From assembly GCA_029204225.1 (NCBI GenBank), contig CM055115.1:7280199-7344198 (forward strand): a stretch of DNA of 64,000 bases, in the 5' to 3' direction. This DNA is from Diphasiastrum complanatum (lineage: Eukaryota > Streptophyta > Lycopodiopsida > Lycopodiales > Lycopodiaceae). The notes beneath the pieces were generated by a model that did not search any database, was not told where the DNA came from, and saw only the letters and a list, made by a program, of their open reading frames with translations. The position numbers were made by a program, and so were the translations under genes. Shown here one piece after another: positions 1 through 9,513 of this stretch (position 1 is its first letter; every line of letters starts with the position of its first letter).

Positions 1-1253
1 TTTTAGGACAAGATTTGGTCATTATGAATTTTTGGTTTTACGTTCGCTTTAACCAATGCTCCGGCCAACTTTCCAGCAGATGAGAATGATTTATTTTGTC
101 TATATTTGGAGAAAGTTTGTTGTGGGGTTTTTGGGTGATATTTCATCTATAGTAAAACACTCGAAGAGGCATAAGAAACATATGTGTACTACCTTGAGGA
201 TATTAAGATAGGAGAAGCTTTATGCTAAAGAGTCGAAGTGTGAATTCTTTAAAAATGAACTGCTATATCTTGGTCATGTCATATCTTGGAAGGTGATTAT
301 GATTGATCAAAAAAAGATAAAAACAGTTCTGGAGTAGCCCAATTCTTCCAAAACAATACGAGAACTTAAATCATTTTTGGGATTTACTGTTTTCTTCCGT
401 AGGTTTACTTAGGATTATTCAATGATAGATGCACCTCTCAACAATGCGTTGAAGGGGGTTATTACTCGTAAAGATATGCCTAGCCCACCACTTGTGGAAT
501 GAGACATTGAAAGCAAGTTTTAACAAACTTCAAGAGCTAATTGTCCCAGCAAGGGTATTAGTCATAGAATTTCCTGATAAACTTTACGTGGTTAAAGTGG
601 ATGCTAGTGATAATGTGGTTGGTGCAGTTCTTCAAGAGGGAAGGCCAATTGCTTTTGAGAGGAAGAAACTGTCTGATGTTCAAACTAGGTATACTCAGGA
701 AAAAGAACTTTTTTGTGATGTGCATGCGTTGAAGACACGGAGACACTATCTGTATGATATTCAATTTATAGTGTGCTCAAATCACCAACCATTAAAGTAT
801 TTTTGTAATCAGAAAGACCTTAGGAGTCAAAAAGCTTGATGGGCTGAGCTGATGCAAGAATTCAACTTTGATTTGAGATATATTAAAGGATCGTCAAATG
901 AAGCAGCTAATGCCTTGAGTCGAATTGGAGAGGTGAATGAGTTGTCATTCACTGAAATCACTACGGACTTCTATCTTTCGTTTCGAGGTCTTTATGAAAA
1001 AAATTCTCATTTTGGACCTATTTGGCAAAGGGTTCTAAAAGGCTCTCAATCAGTTACTAATTTGCAACGTGATCAGTTGGCTGTGAAAGATATGAAGGTA
1101 GTGAATGACTTTTCCATCCGGAACAAAATCTTGTTTCGAAAGGAAAAGATTTGTGTATCAGGAATAGATGCGATAAAACAGATAGTTTTGTTTGAATGTG
1201 CTAGCAACTGTGCAAACACAGTGAAAAATATAAAAAATATATATATACGACTT
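1..1253 (+). pseudogene. Ty3/gypsy reverse transcriptase-RNase H relic (family B), copy A
   Basis: Decayed gypsy pol. The window opens inside the RT (phrases such as TRFGHYEF and LTNAPA, shifted by small indels). The catalytic box reads GFLGD where gypsy RTs have an F/Y-x-D-D box, so the first catalytic Asp is Gly. The connection region (FLGFTVFFRRF) is broken by stops. RNase H is open at 492-839 with VVKVDAS and TQEKEL, but the third acidic site reads CSNHQPLKY (Asp to Asn). A stop after QKA is followed by YIKGSSNEAANALSR (usually ADALSR, again Asp to Asn) from 852, then a short stretch toward the integrase. It ends in an AT run near 1245. Catalytically dead. Other copies are at 20369-21718 and 50702-52172. 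Confidence 0.9.
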
Positions 1254-1340
1254 CGTGGCATGTGTATTGTAAGCCCACGTATGAGTATCTGTCAATAAAC
1301 TTTTGCTATGGCATGTGTTTTGTAAATCCATAAGTAAAAG
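1254..1340. repeat. Dispersed repeat with two TGGCATGTGT half-units
   Basis: About 87 bp that recurs with moderate divergence at 4582-4670 and in both duplicated places in copy B. Each copy contains two half-units starting TGGCATGTGT and ending in a TTGTAA or TTATAAGTCCA-like phrase, with AATAAACT between them. In both places it follows a dead retroelement. Nature unknown; possibly the end of an undetected element. Confidence 0.5.
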
Positions 1341-1497
1341 CTTAGAAATAATAAAATAACTTAAACTTAGACTTAGAGCTTAGATTTAAGAAACTTAAGC
1401 TTAAAAAGATTTCAAGTTATCTTAAGCTATCTTAAGTCTCAAGTTAAAAACTCCTAAAGTCCTAAGTTCTAAGTTAGAAGTTTTTAGAAGTCTTAGG
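1341..1497. repeat. CTTAA/CTTAG-rich low-complexity block
   Basis: A run of degenerate short words (CTTAA, CTTAG, AAGTCT and their complements, several forming the palindrome CTTAAG) without a strict period. No ORF. The copy-B equivalent is at about 52251-52407 and differs by single bases. Probably simple-sequence expansion. Confidence 0.6.
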
Positions 1498-1587
1498 ATG
1501 GCTAGTTTAGAACTAATCCCATAAGCTAGTGGATGTTTATGGAAGGCCCTCCTTGCGATAAGAGGAGAGGTATTTCTCATGTATGGA

Positions 1588-1704
1588 TCACTTTGAGATT
1601 ATGCTTCTTGGTTTCCAAGGGGAGGCTCGAACCTGGGACCAAAGAAACTTTGGATGCCAAGCTAACCAGTTGAGCCAACCCCGTTGGGTCACTTTGAGAT
1701 TATG
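1588..1704 (-). mobile_element. tRNA-derived SINE-like insertion with 16-bp target-site duplication
   Basis: On the minus strand the 85-bp element (1604-1688) carries an RNA polymerase III A box (TGGCTCAACTGG) and, 32 bp later, a B box (GGTTCGAGCCT), the spacing of a tRNA-like promoter. It is flanked by perfect 16-bp direct repeats TCACTTTGAGATTATG at 1588-1603 and 1689-1704, the mark of LINE-mediated retroposition. The T arm pairs at only part of its stem and the acceptor stem is poor, so it is not a functional tRNA. At 85 bp it has little beyond the tRNA-like head and no A tail, so it is either a very short SINE or a tRNA retropseudogene. Confidence 0.8.
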
Positions 1705-1872
1705 ACGAATTACTTTATGATCATCTTGTATTTCATTGTGTTCCCTTTGAAAAGGTGCATAGCTTGAGAGACGGTGCTCGGGCCTCCTCTTGCCTCCTTT
1801 TCATCGGCTTTTTATGGTCAATTTGAGACTCAAAGTCAATGGTGGTCAATGGCCATTGGTGGGCGTGGCCCA

Positions 1873-1950
1873 TGGATTTTGTAGTTGTAAATTCTAACAA
1901 TCATCGGTCACTGGATTTTGTAGTTGTAACTTGTAACGATCGTTGGTCAC
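1873..1950. repeat. 2 x 39-bp tandem repeat
   Basis: Two adjacent copies of a unit beginning TGGATTTTGTAGTTGTAA and ending GGTCAC, starting at 1873 and 1912. No coding sense. Copy B has the same pair at about 52783-52860. Confidence 0.6.
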
Positions 1951-2480
1951 AGACCATTGGCAGTAGTTATAACAATTTAAGGCCTAGTGACTAGTCCTCA
2001 ATGACCACAATGCCACTTGACAATCAATCTAATATGTCGGAGTCATTTGGCATGCTTCAAATATCTTTAGGTCACTGATTCACATATCTTTAGATCATTG
2101 TCATTAAAATTTACGTCATTTTAAAATCACATCAATTTTTAAATTCACTTTTTATTTTTCACTTTTTAAATTGATAATACAGTCAACCCTGGATAACCTT
2201 GTCTACATATATTCTATTAGTTAATTTTTTGTCAAACTACCCATTATGCTTCACAATGAGCGTGTGAAAATTTTTAAAATATCCATTACGCAATGGAATG
2301 CGTCGAGCACAGGCCCTGGTCCTTGGTACGTTACACTTTTGCGGTTTGAAAGGTCAATGAGAGACTAACTGGGGACGGTTTTTAGTATTTACTATCTACT
2401 CTATGATTGTACGCGTCAACTGTCTGTGTCTGAAGGGTCGCTCGCTCGCTCAGCCTCACTGGGTCCACCAATAAATGGAC
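1951..2480. other. AT-rich intergenic DNA, no gene seen
   Basis: AT-rich DNA with no ORF of note and no recognised repeat. The last part (about 2420-2480, with GCTCGCTCGCTC) may belong to the 5' untranslated region or promoter of the source gene of the retrocopy that follows. Confidence 0.5.
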
Positions 2481-2656
2481 AGCTTTGAGCAAATGCATTT
2501 TCCTACAAAGTGCCCGTGAATTGTGTGAAAGTTCGAGGAGGAGAAGAATCCAGATCGATAGTGTTGATTTCAAGCAGCAGCAGCAGGAGCACAGGGGGCA
2601 GCAGAAGCAGAAGCAGGTGCGCTTCGTTCTCCAGCCCCCTCTTAAGTCTCTTCATC

Positions 2657-2839
2657 ATGGCCAAACACACACAAGTGGCGTATCATACGAAACACAAAGA
2701 CATCCGTTCTGCTAGGCAGTGCCTGCACGTTAAAAAAGCATCAAAGCATCACGGGGTTTCCTTCGAACAACTCGCGAGCATAGTAGCCAGCGGGATTACC
2801 ATTTTAGCAGCCCTTATACAGCTCGGCATTATGCTGTGA
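2657..2839 (+). CDS. 60-aa basic, tail-anchored-like small protein (unrecognised)
   Basis: The ATG at 2657 opens a 60-residue protein that I do not recognise. Residues 1-34 are basic and His/Lys-rich (starts MAKHTQVAYHTKHKD). Residues 35-60 form one hydrophobic segment (FEQLASIVASGITILAALI...) ending three residues before the stop, as in tail-anchored membrane proteins of mitochondria, plastids or ER. There is no N-terminal signal peptide. The longer reading from 2510 adds a Ser/Arg-rich run that looks like translated 5' UTR, so the internal ATG was chosen. The ORF is intact and identical in copy B (53567-53749), but the A run downstream suggests a retrocopy whose expression is unproven. Confidence 0.55.
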   Translation: MAKHTQVAYHTKHKDIRSARQCLHVKKASKHHGVSFEQLASIVASGITILAALIQLGIML

Positions 2840-2917
2840 ATGGCGAAGAGACACTGACGGATGCAGCAGGAGGAGGTGGTCAGCTGCATCTTTGAAAAGT
2901 GAGGGAATACTGGCTTC

Positions 2918-2960
2918 AATAAACTATATAATTTGTGCCTACTGCTTCAAAAAAAAAAAA
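2918..2960 (+). terminator. Polyadenylation signal and genomic poly(A) run
   Basis: AATAAA at 2918-2923 and a 12-A run at 2949-2960 mark the 3' end of the retroposed transcript. Confidence 0.6.
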
Positions 2961-3475
2961 CAAAAAACTTTCGAACTGTTGTGATGTACGTGTTTCTATC
3001 TGCAACTCGATGCATCCGTTTTGGTGGGTTGCTCATCATTGCGATCAGACTTAGATTATAGATTGATTGTAGACTACAAGGATTGACATAGTATATTGTG
3101 GTTGCTCACAATCTCTCAGGCCGAACGAACTCGTTTTGTTTGCAGCTGCAAGTGTTGTGTAGGTTTTGGCAATAAATTTGTGGGAGCTTGTGATGTGCAC
3201 TGGACTTGTATTTATTATAGCAAGAATGTTGTGGCTTCCCACAAAAGCCTACCTTGCTGTAGTTGTGGTATTTTGGGTTTTTGTAAATGTTTTTGGGTTT
3301 TGGATTTGGATAAGACATTCTATTTTGTGCAATGAATCTATATATTGATTTTAAAACATGTGCACTATTATCCTAATGGTGTGGACCATTAGAGGTTGCC
3401 TTGGACGTAGGAGCCGGGCCTAATCTAGATAATAGTCGAGTACGACCATGGAGTCACACTTGCATGCGATATTAG
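2961..3475. repeat. Noncoding DNA with a dispersed repeat, deletion junction near 3299
   Basis: No credible gene. The stretch about 3300-3475 is related to 19840-20040 and to 55272-55445. Just before it copy A jumps from a TTTTTGTAAATGTTT phrase straight to TTTGGATTTGGATAAG, skipping about 1.06 kb present in copy B (about 54206-55270). Confidence 0.7.
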
Positions 3476-4118
3476 TGTCAACTTTCAGAGAAAAGGACTT
3501 GATTTCATCCAGAAACAATCAATAAGAGTGATTGGTAGCTTGGGATCTTGATCTATATCAAGACTAGCATCCAATTCTAGCTTTTACTTGACAATTTCTA
3601 GTGATCCAAGCAAGACCAATAAAAAAAGATGATCCAAAGGCTTCACACGTGTGAACTACAGTAGGTGCACGGTCTGTTATAAAAAAATATGTTTACTTAA
3701 GAAATACAAAACATTCATTCACAAAGAACTAGCTTAAGAAAGTGAAAACACAATGATGGCTCCCAAATCAATGTAGCTCAAGATTAACCTCACAATCAAT
3801 CCATCATGGATCAAGTACACAATCATCATCTCTAGGCTGCTTTCAGCACATGTGGGATAGCTCATTGTACTCATCCATATCCACTTTGGATAAGTTTGCT
3901 ACATCATCCATTGGTGGTTTGTGTTGACCTTCTAGATTCCTACAATCTAGGAGATAACTCCTATAATTTAGGAGATTTGACATTTGACTCAAATAAAATC
4001 TAAGTACAATGGATCTGAATATTACAAGTGTTATTTCACACGTGTGGACAGGTGCTCACACGTGTGGATCCACATAGATGTCAAACCAAAACTATGTGAA
4101 AATTGCTAAAATCTAACA
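3476..4118 (-). repeat. Ty1/copia 3' LTR, reverse strand
   Basis: Begins TG (plus-strand left end) and ends CA (4117-4118); read on the minus strand it starts TGTTAGATTTTAGC. It directly follows, in the minus direction, a purine tract (TTGAGGAG, complement of 4119-4126) and copia RNase H, as a 3' LTR should. It contains the palindromes TTCACACGTGTGAA at 3642-3655 and CACACGTGTG at 4037-4046 and 4057-4066. About 643 bp. No 5' LTR partner was found. Confidence 0.8.
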
Positions 4119-4530
4119 CTCCTCAATTTTTCCATTGATACATCTATCTACAACTCCTAAGGCTGATCTTAACTTAATAAATGAAACCTTTGGCAAGGCT
4201 TTAGTGAGTAGATTAGCAAGGCAATTTGAAGAAGATACATGTTGTAGCTTGATCTCCTTTGCTTGAACATTTCCCTCACAAAGTGGTGAGCAATCTCTAC
4301 GTGCTTGCTCCTTGCATGGAATGTGGGATTGGTTGCTAATGCTTGGCTTGATTGGTTGTCACAATATATGATTAGCTGCTCATCGGCCTCCATGACTTGT
4401 AGCTCCACCAAAAGCCTTTTCAACCACAAAATCTCCTTGGTTGTTGATGTTAATGCCTTGTATTTCGACTCGGTTGAAGATAGAAAAATTGTGTCTTGCT
4501 TTTTGGAAAGCCAAGACACTATGCCATTGC
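4119..4530 (-). pseudogene. Ty1/copia RNase H fragment
   Basis: The minus-strand ORF at 4169-4519 reads SWLSKKQDT, SSTESKYKAL, YCDNQSSQALATNP and KHVEIAHHFVRE, the C-terminal RNase H half of copia pol. The acidic core residue in SSCEAEY-type boxes is kept as E in TESKY and D is kept in CDNQ. The frame is lost after VREMFK, before the usual HV-s-LADILTKPL end, which survives only in other frames up to the purine tract. Upstream (RT, integrase, gag) is missing: the fragment stops near 4530 beside unrelated sequence. 5'-truncated. Confidence 0.88.
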
Positions 4531-4581
4531 AAAAAAAGGTAACAAAAGCCTTGTTGTTAGCAACAAAGTAAAATAAAACAC

Positions 4582-4670
4582 CGTGGCATGTGTATTGTAA
4601 GTCCGCTGTGAGTACTTGTTAATAAACTCCTACCATGGCATGTGTGTTATAAGTCCATGGGTAGAAACTT
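4582..4670. repeat. Second copy of the TGGCATGTGT repeat
   Basis: Matches 1254-1340 with about the same two half-units (TGGCATGTGTATTGTAAGTC and TGGCATGTGTGTTATAAGTC, 46 bp apart). It sits at the truncated edge of the copia fragment. Confidence 0.5.
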
Positions 4671-4879
4671 AATTAGATTCTAAACTTCTAAGTTAACTAG
4701 GGAATGTGGCAAGCCACTTGGCCCTACCTTAAGTTGGTATTTTATTATATTTTACACGTGTTAGATGTAAATGTGACACAAAAAAAAAATTGTCTATTTT
4801 TATTAACAAAAGTTAGGAAAACTCATCATAGTACAGAAAATTGCATGTGGGAAGTGTCAATGTTAGAAGGTGGTTTAAA

Positions 4880-5260
4880 AGTTATCGTTTGATGCAAGTC
4901 ACCAGGTAGGGTAGTTGCAAGTTGTCCTAGTTCTTTCGAGGAATGCGATGACAGTAATGCTATTCTTTATGTTGAGTTTCATGAGAAGCAACAATACTTC
5001 CATCAATAGAAACCCGATGAAGGAGGCTTACGTAGGTAATATTAAATTGGTGAGTGGTCACTCCAATAACAATGCACGACTCCATAAAAACTTTTCGAGT
5101 TGCGTACATGTGCATTTGTCCATATATGATCTAGCTGGCTTCCATACAATGTTGTTGTTGTGATAGTTTGTTGAAAACCATGTTTTTGCATGAATGTCGT
5201 AAGATGGTTGGCATGATTGTTGCAAGCAAGTATATTGATATTGAACTCTCCAAGAGAGCT
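4880..5260 (-). pseudogene. Endonuclease/exonuclease/phosphatase-like domain relic
   Basis: On the minus strand the sequence reads LGEFNINILACN, then YGSQLDHIWTNAH, then a CYWSDHSPI motif. GDFN, the LDHIWTN region and SDH-x-P are the conserved metal-binding and catalytic blocks of the endonuclease/exonuclease/phosphatase fold, here with GDFN changed to GEFN. Such domains occur in LINEs and next to PIF1-type helicases of some Helitron-like proteins; the LDHIWTN plus YWSDH-P-IY wording resembles the helicase-linked group (from memory). Copy A has a stop directly after SDHSPI that copy B lacks. No helicase or RT motif was seen nearby. Confidence 0.55.
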
Positions 5261-6476
5261 AGTTTCACAATTTAATAAGTACTATTTAGATTGTAAGAAA
5301 GAGATATCCATTGAAGTTTGAAGGGAAAAAGTACCATTTTTGAAGCCAATAAAGTTAAATTGAAGGAATAAGGCAATCTTGAGTTGAACTTTTCATACAA
5401 TACCAAAGAGAGAAATTATCTAATATCAAAAGATCTCTGATATATTTGTCTGCCGCAACGAGAAATCTTAAAAGTATTTTCACATGAATAAAATTTCATC
5501 ATCAACCGCACAAAGTTGACATACACCTCAAAGTATACTATGTGAGAGCTTTGGCAGAGAAACACATAGGCAAATCAGTTTGTTACCATTGATATATGTA
5601 ATTCAGGTATAATATGATAAGCAAATCCCAAACTTTTTAGAACAGGAGAGATTCTATAAATAATGAGTTTTAGCTGAGGCACACTCGTCTCTGGATAAAC
5701 TCCCTTTTTAAAGACAAGACCATTGACGACTTTTTTAGATCCCTTCCTTCCCACTCCATGCAATCTTATCATTTGTGTCATTTGTGTCTTAGATTATCAT
5801 GAAGAAGATTATTTGAGACTTTATGATAACATTCCTAATTGATACTTGGTGAATTTCACCTAACAGTTAACAAGAACAAGAAGCTCACTTTCATATTTTC
5901 AATGGTAATCCATGAGATTTTCCCTCTATATATGCCTTGGCCACAAATGTTTAGCCTGAATCTGCTCTCACAACCAATAGATGATGCATGCAATGAAAAA
6001 TAAATGTTATAGCTCATAGGCCTATATAGCTCATAGACCGGGTTTTCCCCTGATATCTTATCCAGTGATATAGGGACAGAGTATGCTGAATCTGGAGGTT
6101 CTAGTGCAGCAAGAGACTCTACTCCAACAAGCCCAAAGGAGGTTCTAGCTCAGCAAGAGGCTCTACTCCAATAGGCCCAACAAAGAAGACAAGCAGTAGC
6201 AGCAGTAGGCAGCTCTGTGGATGTAGGAGCTTCTGGCTCAAGTTCATTTGGAGAGGTCCAGCCAACTCAGGTAACTTCAGCAGTTCAGGTAAACTATCCA
6301 CCTAGCATTAACATACTTCCACCATTACCTCCCCCACTTACTACCATATCCACCCCTTCATTCACACTTAACACGAGCTTTGATTCCATGATCTCATGAA
6401 AGCCCTCACCTGTAAGTACAAACCATTATGTATTCACGCTCCAACAATAAACCAGTCTATTGATCAGTTTAGCAGT
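5261..6476. other. AT-rich DNA with two small unrecognised ORFs
   Basis: No clear gene. A minus-strand ORF at 5575-5781 (68 aa, begins MTQMIRLHGVGRKGSKKVV) could be an upstream part of the endonuclease-like relic but matches nothing I know. At 6060-6400 the plus strand is rich in Ser, Pro and Gly codons, with two near-copies of a phrase around GAGGTTCTAG and CTCTACTCCAA, and might be an old exon. Nothing else seen. Confidence 0.35.
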
Positions 6477-7512
6477 TGTTAACTATCTTGTAATTGTAAA
6501 TTTAAAATAGCACAAGATCTTTCAGCTGCTATATAAGTAAATGAGCGATTGGCGGACCTGCTCAACGTTCACGTTCTTCCTGCAGTAAGCAATAGCAGTT
6601 GACATTTCTATGTCAGTGATTCATGTAGTATTACTGCTGGTTTGTTTCCACCTTCCATCACTTATCGTATTGCAATCTTATACAATGTGGCACACTGGTA
6701 CAGATTCACGTTTTTTTTTAGTAGTTTACAATAGTTGGCATTTCTATATCAATGATTCACACAACGATATTACAGCTATGTACAAATGCATTGTCCATCC
6801 AATTATTTGATTTACATAATTTATTGTGCCATTCATTTCTGTTATTGCAAGAATGCTATTGTTTCTGTCTTGTTTCAGCTCAGTGCATGGTGATCTATTA
6901 CACCTCAGTCACTTGCTTAATCTCTTGCATTTGTGACTATTAAGTAGCTCTCTTTCTAGGTGATTGTTTCCATTGATCACAAGTAGTTCTAGCCACCATT
7001 AGAATGATTCATGCACGAGCAATGACATTCTTAAACAAACACTGTACATGACCCATTCACTACAATGAAATGCTCCCTCACACCAATGACTCACATATTT
7101 CATGATTCGTATCAAGTGAGATATGCTTTCATGCATTTATTCTTCCTTTCAAACAGATTGTCAGTAATAGGTTCATAGCCTTTACAGATTGCAATGAGCA
7201 TTGTGAAGCACGTGGTTACGTCCGCTATTGTTTTGTGCTCACCTGCATCATTGACTTGTATATTTTGTTATACTTAATCTGATTAGAACTCTGTTTGGTT
7301 CTGTGTTCAGATTTGTGTCAGTACTGCAATGCTTTTCCATGTTTTGTTTGGCCATCTAATTGATTTGTCTGGTTGTCTGCTCATAGCTTCTGCTGCCACC
7401 ACGCATTAAAATCTCTAAGATTATTATGTTCTTGTGTTCGCCTACTAAGTCACCAGTAGTGCACGCACCGAGAGAATTGAACGGACCGATCCTCCTCTAA
7501 CTTTTTTCGACA
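6477..7512 (+). repeat. Putative copia-type 5' LTR
   Basis: The 3' limit is firm: TCGACA ends directly against an initiator-Met primer site. The 5' limit (TGTTAACTATC at 6477) is a guess. A TATA-like box (TATATAAG) lies near 6532. Internal repeats around CAGTTGACATTTCTAT...AGTGATTCA and its near-copy TTGGCATTTCTAT...AATGATTCA (about 6598 and 6736) suggest U3 repeats. No matching 3' LTR was found in the window apart from the duplicate in copy B. Confidence 0.55.
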
Positions 7513-7524
7513 TGGTATCAGAGC
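7513..7524 (+). other. Retrotransposon primer-binding site (initiator-Met tRNA)
   Basis: TGGTATCAGAGC, complementary to the 3' end of plant initiator-Met tRNA, directly after a CA-ending LTR. Confidence 0.85.
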
Positions 7525-8011
7525 AGGTTATGAACTTGACATGCTATCTTGAATCTATTGTGTGAAATAGATTTGTCATTTGTTACATTTGGAGATTCTG
7601 GTCACCATTTCAGATCTTTCAAGGTCTAATAATTGACTTGAATGAGTTCGCAATATGTGTGAAAAGATTTTATGTTTTGAGACATTGCCTTAAGCTGTCA
7701 ATATCGATTTTTTTTTTCTGCTATCCAAGATTCTTTGCAAGCGACAACAAGTTATCAAGGTGATTCTATCAAAGTCGTCTGAGCAAAGAGGCTACATTCC
7801 TCAAAAATGAGTTTCATTCCCATAAAGATCAGAATCGAAGAGGTTTTATTCCTCAATGACATCTTTGATTTGACAGGACCAATTCTTGAAGACCTTTCGA
7901 TCATGGAGGTTATATTCCTCAACAATGGGTTTCATTCCCATAAAGATAAAAAAGGAAAGAGGTTTCATTCCTCACTTTTATCAAGATGCTGGATTTTTCT
8001 ACCGTCACACA
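7525..8011 (+). repeat. Retrotransposon leader with four identical mini-hairpins
   Basis: After the primer site the leader carries four 15-nt units of the form GAGG-N7-CCTC at 7788-7802, 7840-7854, 7906-7920 and 7959-7973. Each loop ends in ATT (CTACATT, TTTTATT, TTATATT, TTTCATT). Two copies of GTTTCATTCCCATAAAGAT lie at 7811-7829 and 7929-7947. Unit spacing is 52, 66 and 53 bp. The units could fold as small stem-loops in RNA, as packaging or dimerisation signals do, but this is inference. No gag follows directly: an unrelated LTR starts at 8012. Confidence 0.6.
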
Positions 8012-8741
8012 TGTGAAGATTAGTAAAAAAATATCTTCCTATCTCGAGTTTTGGGGCCACACCCATGATTATTTCCATTATAAACTATGTTGTACATAAA
8101 GGTATGTGAATTGAGCACATAACCTTCTAGAATAGGTCAAGTTTGAGTTAGGTAGATTCAAATTTGATGTCATGCAAAAGTTTAGATAGCATGCAATGAT
8201 GTTCAATATGCATGCAAGCCACATGCAATCAATGCATGCAACATGCAAAGTGGTTTCTGTGATCTACACATGTCTAGGCAATTTTATGAGTTGACATGCA
8301 GTACATGCAAAATCCATGCATGCAGTTACACATGTGGATCCTTGGTAGTTGAGTTAACTGAGCTAAGTGGACTTTCCATGCAACACCACTATAGGAACTC
8401 AAGCCACTTTGATGTAGGGAAGCTTTGGCATGTTTTGCCATATTGTGAATATTGAGATTTTGGCATTTTGGACTCATTCTCTCTCTATCCAGGTTTTCTA
8501 TTGTATATTTTCTCTCTCTACTTGAGAGCAGGCTATTTTTTCCATACTGAGCACTTAGAATTATTTCTAATATTGAATCCTCATAGTGAGAAGTTAGATT
8601 TTTCAGTCTGTTGTATGCCATTGTGCTCTTGCCATAGATTTTTCAACTAATCTGTTCTCTGATCAATCTTGTGCAATCACAACACCTCAGTAAGATCCTG
8701 TAGGGTGTGTGGTGAAGTTCACACATGCTAAAAACCTCACA
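8012..8741 (+). repeat. Copia LTR (family C), plus orientation
   Basis: Starts TGTGAAGAT and ends CTCACA; 730 bp. It matches the 727-bp LTR at 37812-38538 on the opposite strand, where it follows copia RNase H and a purine tract, so its identity as an LTR is well supported. It is rich in TGCATGCA/CATGCA words around 8185-8310. It is followed by TGGTGTTCATGC instead of the usual initiator-Met primer site, so it is either a 5' LTR using another primer or a solo LTR. Confidence 0.8.
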
Positions 8742-9513
8742 TGGTGTTCATGCTTTGAAGAGGTGAGGGTGTATACATCAGAACAACAGTGCTTTTGCTT
8801 GCAGGAACTCGGATTTGGGAGAGGAAACCAAACTCGCTGACAAACAAGCCATCTGTGAATCATAAGTGGACCAAAAGAAGCCCGATCTGCCTCAGCTAAG
8901 CCTTGTATGGACAGAGAGCTCACACGTGTGAAATCAGCCCTCTTTATTTGAGTGCTACTTCTCAAGAAATGATCGAAATTTCATGTTCTATAGCTTGTTG
9001 GATAGCTATTGAAGAGTAGAATGTGAGGCTTGAGTTTCTAAATCAATTTGATTTGTTTTTAAAAGTTTTTTTTTAAGAAATCATAGATTTTGAGAGAGTA
9101 CTCATCTCGTGGGATATGCCAAAGTGAGCACACGTCAGTTCTTTTCACCAATTTCATCAATTTTCACTATCAATCAAGTAGAATTGGATAGAACTGAGTT
9201 TTCTGAGGTCTTAGATTGTTCATTTCACACAAATTATTGTGTCTGAGTTGAAAGTAAGTTCCTAGAGAGTTTATTAGTTCTTTGAAACTCGTGGGAGAGA
9301 TAGACTTCTAGCTTGCATGTGCTTCATTTCTGTTATTGAAGCAAGATCCAAATTCAAGATAGATTGATTTTCTGTGTTGAGAGTTCGATCTCACATTTTG
9401 TTGCTCGATTTCATATGTTGAATCAACATCATTCATGTTAGATCCTAGGTTGAGATAGCAAGCAACATCTTTCAACTTCATCTTTGTCATTACTAGAATT
9501 TCTCATTGAGAAG
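8742..9513 (+). other. Untranslated leader before copia gag
   Basis: No gene. It contains CACACGTGTG at 8921-8930 and a 9-T run near 9066. It lies between the family C LTR and the gag start and is probably leader, though the LTR and the gag may come from different elements. Confidence 0.5.

Larger units (their letters stand above)
2481..2960 (+). mobile_element. Processed retrocopy of a small-protein mRNA
   Basis: The 60-aa ORF (2657-2839) is followed by an AATAAA signal at 2918-2923 and, 25 bp later, by an uninterrupted run of 12 A at 2949-2960 ending in CAAAAAAC. A genomic A run at exactly the place where cleavage and polyadenylation would occur is the hallmark of an mRNA copied back into the genome. 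No intron is visible between the likely 5' UTR and the A run. The 5' limit is a guess and no target-site duplication was found. The whole unit is repeated in copy B. The alternative is a real gene with a chance A run. Confidence 0.6.

Noticed and set aside
1604-1688. Functional tRNA gene
   Set aside because: A and B boxes are present, but acceptor and T stems pair poorly and the piece is flanked by target-site duplications.
2382-2715. Alternative ORFs over the retrocopy (minus 2382-2573, plus 2485-2715)
   Set aside because: Different frames from the 60-aa ORF, with biased Gln/Ser runs from a CAG-rich 5' region; treated as shadows.
3096-3348. Cys-rich plus-strand ORFs (and the copy-B equivalents at 54006-54209)
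   Set aside because: No spaced Cys motif repeats; overlapping ORFs on both strands in low-complexity DNA with no homology I can name.
5575-5781. Chaperonin- or kinase-like domain (VVNGLVFKKG)
   Set aside because: Similarity rests on about ten residues in a 68-aa ORF; not enough to name a family.
8185-8310. CRISPR-like or regulatory array of CATGCA/TGCATGCA words
   Set aside because: Irregular spacing and no unique spacers; it is part of the family C LTR and also present in its reverse copy.
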